Source: an uncultured Spirochaetia bacterium
GTDB lineage: Bacteria > Spirochaetota > Spirochaetia > SZUA-6 > Bin103
Direction of reading: 5' to 3'
Assembly (NCBI GenBank): GCA_958296075.1
Contig: CATQHW010000003.1
Span: forward strand, 496,001 to 560,000
DNA: 64,000 nt
The position numbers were made by a program, and so were the translations under genes. This document shows positions 59,520-64,000 of this stretch, in pieces (within the stretch, counting starts at the first letter, position 1; the number at the start of each line of letters is the position of its first letter). A model generated the notes under the pieces. The model ran no database searches. It saw only the letters and a list, made by a program, of their open reading frames with translations, and was not told the origin of the DNA.

Positions 59520-60734
59520 GTGAGGATAGGGATCTCCTGCTACCCGACCCATGGCGGCAGCGGCGTGGTCGCCACCGAGCTCGGTCTGCGGCTGGCGGAG
59601 CGCGGCCATTCGGTCGCGTTCGTGAGCTATTCGGCGCCGCTGCGCTTGAACGAGCTGCCGCCGCGCGTCTGCTTCCACGAGGTGGCGATCGAGGAGTACC
59701 CGCTGCTCAAGCAGTTCCCGTACACGCTCGCGCTCGCCTCCAAGCTGGCGGAGGTGGCGCGGTCGCACCGCCTGCGGGTGCTGCACGTCCATTACGCGAT
59801 CCCGTTCGCGGCCGCGGCGATCCTGGCCCGGCAGATCGCGCCCGACCTCGACCTCAAGGTGGTGACCACCCTGCACGGCACCGACATCACGCTGGTCGGC
59901 AGCAACGACAGCTTCCGGCCGGTGACCGCCTTCTGTATCGAGCGCTCCGACGCGGTGACCGCCGTCTCGTACGCGCTGCGCGCGGAGACCGACCGCGTGT
60001 TCGGTACCACGCGGCCGATCGAGGTGATCCCCAACTTCGTCGATCCCGCCCACTACCGCGACGCCCGCCCGGCCGTCTGGCCAGCCGGCGGCCGGCCGGA
60101 CGCCACGGCCGGGAAGCGGCTGCCGGTGATCGTGCACATCTCCAACTACCGGCCCGTCAAGCGCGTGACCGACGTGGTGCGCGTATTCGCGCGGGTGGCG
60201 GCCGAGCTGCCGGCGCGGCTGGTGCTGGTCGGCGACGGCCCGGACCTGAGCCAGGCGATCGATCTGGCCCGCGAGCTCGGCGTGCTCGACCGCGTTCGCC
60301 TGATCGGCGTCGTCGACGACGTAGCGCCGTACCTGCGCGGCGCCGACCTGCTGCTGCTGCCCAGCCGGAACGAGTCGTTCGGATTGGTCGCCCTGGAGGC
60401 GCTGGCCGCAGGCATACCGGTGATCGCCAGCCGCGTGGGCGGCCTGCCGGAGGTGGTGCAACACGGCGTCTCGGGGTATCTGTTTCCTCCGGGAGATGTG
60501 GAGGGGATGGCCCGGCAGGCGGCGGCGGTGTTGCGCGACCGGCCGCTGGCGGGTCGGTTGGGCCGCGCCGGCGCCGAGCGCGTGGCCCGCCGGTTCCCCC
60601 CCGAGCGGATCATCCCCCGCTTCGAAGAGCTCTACCGCCGCGTGCTGGGCCTGCCGGCCGGCGCGGAACCGGAGGTCGACGACGGTGACGCGCATGCCGA
60701 GTCCTTCGACCATGAGCGCCGTGCGCGCGCGTGA
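59520..60734 (+). CDS. bshA: N-acetyl-glucosaminyl-malate synthase
   Basis: A 404-residue GT4 glycosyltransferase that starts bacillithiol synthesis by linking GlcNAc to malate. GISCYPTHGGSGVVATELG, HVHYAIPFAAAA, TTLHGTDITLVG, VIPNFVDP and the donor-site ESFGLVALEALAAGIPVIA segment are the BshA hallmarks. GTG 59520 is the start. The deacetylase BshB that completes the pathway was not seen in the window. The gene's end overlaps hemC by 23 bases. Confidence 0.95.
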   Translation: MRIGISCYPTHGGSGVVATELGLRLAERGHSVAFVSYSAPLRLNELPPRVCFHEVAIEEYPLLKQFPYTLALASKLAEVARSHRLRVLHVHYAIPFAAAAILARQIAPDLDLKVVTTLHGTDITLVGSNDSFRPVTAFCIERSDAVTAVSYALRAETDRVFGTTRPIEVIPNFVDPAHYRDARPAVWPAGGRPDATAGKRLPVIVHISNYRPVKRVTDVVRVFARVAAELPARLVLVGDGPDLSQAIDLARELGVLDRVRLIGVVDDVAPYLRGADLLLLPSRNESFGLVALEALAAGIPVIASRVGGLPEVVQHGVSGYLFPPGDVEGMARQAAAVLRDRPLAGRLGRAGAERVARRFPPERIIPRFEELYRRVLGLPAGAEPEVDDGDAHAESFDHERRARA

Positions 60735-61638
60735 CGGGCGCCCGCTCCGCCTGGGGACGCGGCGCAGCGCGCTGGCGCGCGCGCAGGCGGAGATGGTCGC
60801 CGCCCGTCTGCCGCGGCCCGTGACCGTCGTGCCGATCGCCGTAGGGGCCGACGCCGACCGGCGGCCGCTGGAAGCCATGGCCGGGGCGCGCGCCTTCACC
60901 GGCGCCATCGAACGCCGCCTGCTGGCGGGCGACATCGATCTGGCGGTGCACGCGCTCAAGGACCTGCCGGTAGCGCCGGTGGCGGGGCTGCGGGTGGCCG
61001 CCCGTCTGCCACGCGGGCCGGTGGGCGATCTGCTGCTGCGGCGTGGCGCGGCCGCCGGCGCGCCGCTGGGGCTGCCGGCCGGCGCCCGCGTCGGCACCGG
61101 CTCGCCGCGCCGCGCCGCGCTGCTGTCCGTGCGCGCGCCGCAGGCGCGGGCGGTGCCGATCCGGGGCAACGTGCCGGCGCGCATCGAGCGCTGTCTGCAG
61201 GGCCGCGTCGACGCGATCGTGCTGGCGCAGGCCGGCATCGAACGGCTGGGCGCCGCGGTCGGCCCGCTGCTGGCGCAGTTGCGCAGCGTGCCGCTCGATC
61301 CGCCCGGCTGGCTGCCGGCGCCCGGTCAGGCGGCGATCGCCGTGCAGGCGCGCGACGACGATCCGCAACTCCTGGAGGCGCTGGCGGCCATCGACGACGC
61401 CGACACCGCCGTCGCCGTCGACCTGGAGCGAGCGCTGCTGCAGGCGGCTGGGGGTGGATGCCGCGCGTCGCTCGGCGCCTACGCGCGGCCGGCCGGCGCC
61501 GGGTGGCAGGCCGACGTAGCGCTGCTCGACGGCGGCGGCTGCTGGCAGGCGCGCCACGCCGCCGGCGGCGCGCGGGCGGTCCGCGACGAGTTGCACGACT
61601 GGGTCGGCCGGGTGAGTCCGGCAGGGGGCGTCCCATGA
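60712..61638 (+). CDS. hemC: Hydroxymethylbilane synthase
   Basis: A 308-residue porphobilinogen deaminase of the haem pathway. LGTRRSALARAQAEM is the N-terminal fold, DIDLAVHALKDLP holds the catalytic aspartate, and Cys250 in GGCRAS binds the dipyrromethane cofactor. ATG 60712 gives a 23-base overlap with bshA; an ATG at 60694 is also open. No other haem genes lie nearby, so the link with bacillithiol genes is likely just operon packing. The stop overlaps the next ATG. Confidence 0.92.
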   Translation: MSAVRARDGRPLRLGTRRSALARAQAEMVAARLPRPVTVVPIAVGADADRRPLEAMAGARAFTGAIERRLLAGDIDLAVHALKDLPVAPVAGLRVAARLPRGPVGDLLLRRGAAAGAPLGLPAGARVGTGSPRRAALLSVRAPQARAVPIRGNVPARIERCLQGRVDAIVLAQAGIERLGAAVGPLLAQLRSVPLDPPGWLPAPGQAAIAVQARDDDPQLLEALAAIDDADTAVAVDLERALLQAAGGGCRASLGAYARPAGAGWQADVALLDGGGCWQARHAAGGARAVRDELHDWVGRVSPAGGVP

Positions 61639-62768
61639 CCCTCATTCACGCCTCCGACCTGCACCTGTCGGAGGCCGACTCCGACTACTGCCTGGAGGTG
61701 CTCGACGAGCTGGCCGAACTCTGCGCCGGCGCGCAGGCGTCCGCGCTGCTGCTGGCCGGCGACGTCTTCGACAGCTTCGACGCCGCCGAGGCGCTGCGCG
61801 CGCCGTTCGGCGCCCGCGTCGAGCGTCTGGCCGAACGGTGCCGCGTGCTGTTCCTGCCGGGGAACCACGACGAGCTGCGGCAGGGGTCGCGGCGGCTTCG
61901 CGCGCTCGACCTGGGGCCGGTGACGCTGCTCGACGGCCGGCCGTTCTCGCTGGTGCGGTTGGCGGCGGCGGCAGACGAAGGAGGGGCCGAGCACGAAGCG
62001 GCCGAGCAGGAAGCGGTCGAGGTGGTGGCGATTCCCCACCAGCCGAGCTACGACGGCTACCGCGATTGGGGCGTTCCGCCCAAGGGTGCGCCGGTCCGCA
62101 TCGTCCTGGCGCACGGCATCGTGCCCGGCATGGCGTACACGGGGCCGGCCGGCGAAGACGGAGAGGAGGCGCCGGCCGGGCTGCTTGCGGCGGGTCTGTT
62201 CCGGGACCTGCAGGCCGATTACGCGGCGCTCGGCCACCTGCACGGCCGCCGCCGGGCGGTCGAGGACGGCGTGACGCTCAGCTACCCGGGGTCGGCGCGC
62301 GTGTGCCGCCGCGGCGAGGCGGGGGAGCGCGGCGTGTGGCGCCTCACGGCAAGCGCCGCCGGGGTCACCGGTGAGTTCGTGACCCTGCCGGCGGCCGGCC
62401 GGTACCGGGATTGCGAGGCGCCGGTCGATCCGTCCGGCGCCGTCGATCTGGCGCCGCTGCGCCCGGAACGCTGGCACCGGAACGACTGGGTCGTGCTGCG
62501 CGCGACCGGCGTCGTGGAGGATCAGAACGACCTGCCGGCCGCGTTGGCCGATCTGCGCGGGCGATACGCCGGCGCGGTGCGCCGGTTCGAGATCGACGCG
62601 GCCGATTGCGAAGCGATGCCGGGCATCGCTTCGCAACCGCTGGCCGCCCGCTTTCTGGAGCTGTGGGCAGCGAGCGAGCCGCAGGACCCCGCCGAGCGGC
62701 CGGCATGGCTGCGCGCGCGGCAGCTCGGCCTGCTGGCGATCAAGCAGGAGTTGGCGGCCGGCCGATGA
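61635..62768 (+). CDS. SbcD/YhaO-like metallophosphoesterase
   Basis: A 377-residue calcineurin-like phosphoesterase. IHASDLHLS, LLAGDVFD, LPGNHDE, LAHGI and GHLHGRR are the ordered metal-binding motifs. It resembles the nuclease subunits SbcD and YhaO that act with a coiled-coil ATPase, which is exactly the next gene. Together they probably process DNA ends or hairpins. ATG 61635 overlaps the hemC stop as ATGA. Confidence 0.87.
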   Translation: MTLIHASDLHLSEADSDYCLEVLDELAELCAGAQASALLLAGDVFDSFDAAEALRAPFGARVERLAERCRVLFLPGNHDELRQGSRRLRALDLGPVTLLDGRPFSLVRLAAAADEGGAEHEAAEQEAVEVVAIPHQPSYDGYRDWGVPPKGAPVRIVLAHGIVPGMAYTGPAGEDGEEAPAGLLAAGLFRDLQADYAALGHLHGRRRAVEDGVTLSYPGSARVCRRGEAGERGVWRLTASAAGVTGEFVTLPAAGRYRDCEAPVDPSGAVDLAPLRPERWHRNDWVVLRATGVVEDQNDLPAALADLRGRYAGAVRRFEIDAADCEAMPGIASQPLAARFLELWAASEPQDPAERPAWLRARQLGLLAIKQELAAGR

Positions 62769-64000
62769 TCACCTGCCTGCGACTCGAACGGTTCGGTGCG
62801 TTCGTGGACCGCGAACTGCGGTTCGGCGCCGTGACGCTGTTCGTGGGGCCGAACGAGAGCGGCAAGACCACGATCGTCGACGCGCTGTGCGATGCGCTCT
62901 GCAAGCCCCGGTCCAACCGGACCGCCGGCAAGCGCCTGGGGCTCCGCTACGGAACCGAGCGGCTGGTGACGGCCGAGTTCGACGGCGAGCCAATGTCGAT
63001 CCCGGAAGACGCGTTCTACGACCTGTACGCGATCCGCTCCGGCGACCTGACGATCGACGTCAAGCCCGGCGCAAGTTGGGTGGAGGCGCTGAAGGCGGAG
63101 CTGTTCACGGCCGGGCTCGACCCGAAGCGGCTGCACGAAGCGCTGGCGCGCCGCGCGAGCACCGACGGCGGCAGCCGTCACAACCGCGAGCTGCGGCGCC
63201 TGCAGGAAGAACGGAGCCGGTTCGAAGAGCGGCGCGACGACCTGCGGCAGCGCGCCGCCGCGTCCCGCGCCGCCGAGTCGGCCGTCGCCGGACTGCGCGC
63301 CGAGCGCGGCCGGCTGGCCGCCGACCTGCAGGCCGTGACCGGCGCCCTGCAGGAACGGCAGCGGCTGGCGCGCCGCCGCCTGCAGCAGGCCGAACGGCGC
63401 GAGGCGGAGCGGCTGCTGCAGCGCTTCGAGGAGCTCGATCGGATACCCGCCGCGTCGGCCGCGTCGGCGGCGGCGGCCGCCCGGCTGCAGGAGCTTGCCG
63501 ATGCCGCCGATGCGGCAGCCCAGGAGGTCGCCCGCGCGCGCGATGAGTTGGAGCAGAAGCGCGCCCGGCTACGCGCCCCGGACGGCGGCTCGCCGGCCGG
63601 CGCGGCGCTCCCGGAGGCCGGCCGGCCGGCCGTTTCCGCCGCGGGAGTCGCTCTGGGCCTGTTCGCCGGAGGCGTCCTGGCCGCGCTGCTGATGGTCGCG
63701 GACGTGCCGGTGCTGGCCGCGGCGGCGGCCGGCGTGGCCGCCGGGGGCGCGACGCTGTCGGCCGCCGTCCTGATTCGCCAGCGCAGCGCCGGGTTCGCGG
63801 CGGCGCAGGCGGAGATCGACCGCGCCGCCGAGCTGCTGCGCTCGTGCCGCGAACGGCATGAGCAGGCGGAGCGCGAGCTGCGCGGCTTCCTGGAACGGCA
63901 CGGGGCGGAATCCAGGGAGCAGTTGCTGCTGCGGCTCGGCGGCGTCCGTGTCGAGGCGGAGCGGCGGCGCGACGCGGAGGAGGAGCTCGTCGCGGCGGCC
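62765..64000 (+). CDS. YhaN/SbcC-like AAA ATPase, partial at right edge
   Basis: The start at ATG 62765 overlaps the previous stop, and the frame runs off the window, leaving 412 residues. FGAFVDRELRFG and GPNESGKTTIVDALCDALC form the SMC-type Walker A. Coiled-coil helices (RRLQEERSRFEERRDDLRQR and onward) are broken near residues 300-345 by two hydrophobic stretches, a layout known from YhaN-like ATPases with membrane segments in the coiled coil. With the metallophosphoesterase it should form a YhaO-YhaN/SbcCD-like complex, perhaps at the membrane. Confidence 0.83.
   Translation, partial: MITCLRLERFGAFVDRELRFGAVTLFVGPNESGKTTIVDALCDALCKPRSNRTAGKRLGLRYGTERLVTAEFDGEPMSIPEDAFYDLYAIRSGDLTIDVKPGASWVEALKAELFTAGLDPKRLHEALARRASTDGGSRHNRELRRLQEERSRFEERRDDLRQRAAASRAAESAVAGLRAERGRLAADLQAVTGALQERQRLARRRLQQAERREAERLLQRFEELDRIPAASAASAAAAARLQELADAADAAAQEVARARDELEQKRARLRAPDGGSPAGAALPEAGRPAVSAAGVALGLFAGGVLAALLMVADVPVLAAAAAGVAAGGATLSAAVLIRQRSAGFAAAQAEIDRAAELLRSCRERHEQAERELRGFLERHGAESREQLLLRLGGVRVEAERRRDAEEELVAAA

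Noticed and set aside
1-64000. Search for tRNA, rRNA, riboswitch and CRISPR features
   Set aside because: Scanning by eye showed no cloverleaf, rRNA-like block, known riboswitch core or regular repeat-spacer array. A covariance-model search would be decisive.

Overview
The window is 64 kb of very GC-rich, densely packed bacterial DNA with many 1-8 base gene overlaps (ATGA and GTGA junctions). No rRNA, tRNA or CRISPR array was seen. The lineage is not certain. A FabV-type enoyl reductase, a sodium-pumping decarboxylase, bacillithiol genes, a three-part transhydrogenase and several AAA-ATPase/PD-(D/E)XK proteins together suggest an uncultured GC-rich bacterium. Spirochaetota is my best guess, from gene content only.

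Bases 1-12,100 are a defence island. It opens with the end of a DUF3780 gene, then a DUF1156 methyltransferase, a large N6-adenine methyltransferase, a small D-ECK nuclease candidate and a phospholipase D/SNF2 helicase, all overlapping or nearly so. A reverse-strand AAA ATPase follows. It is flanked by two nearly identical 383-bp direct copies of the helicase 3' region. A MazEF-like toxin-antitoxin pair closes the island.

Bases 12,100-25,900 hold a two-gene ABC exporter, the de novo NAD genes nadA-nadC-nadB, an amidohydrolase/Rieske/phosphoribosyltransferase trio, and a surface-polysaccharide block. That block has a flippase, an anchored sulfatase and a sugar epimerase, with two divergent promoters that share the same hexamers.

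Bases 25,900-36,000 are mostly on the minus strand: a complete biotin-dependent, sodium-pumping decarboxylase operon with one unknown gene, an ABC-2 exporter of three genes, an orphan membrane protein, a RecQ-like helicase and an exported protein. Bases 36,000-53,500 hold an RNA methyltransferase, fabV, an inositol-phosphatase-like gene, an AAA/PD-(D/E)XK gene and its decayed relatives, a frameshifted ThuA gene, an aminotransferase, an MFS transporter, a PLP lyase, a sugar-acid dehydratase pair (Weimberg-like), an L-2-hydroxyglutarate oxidase and pntAA-pntAB-pntB.

Bases 53,500-57,100 are a scar region: a decayed AAA/nuclease gene, an antitoxin, a VapC-like toxin cut short and joined to foreign sequence, small phage-like ORFs, and an intact ISAs1-family element. 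The element has perfect 17-bp ends and a 10-bp target duplication and splits a small membrane-protein gene. Bases 57,100-64,000 hold a methyltransferase, bshC, bshA, hemC and an SbcCD/YhaN-like pair. The methyltransferase-bshC-bshA order suggests bacillithiol or N-methyl-bacillithiol synthesis.
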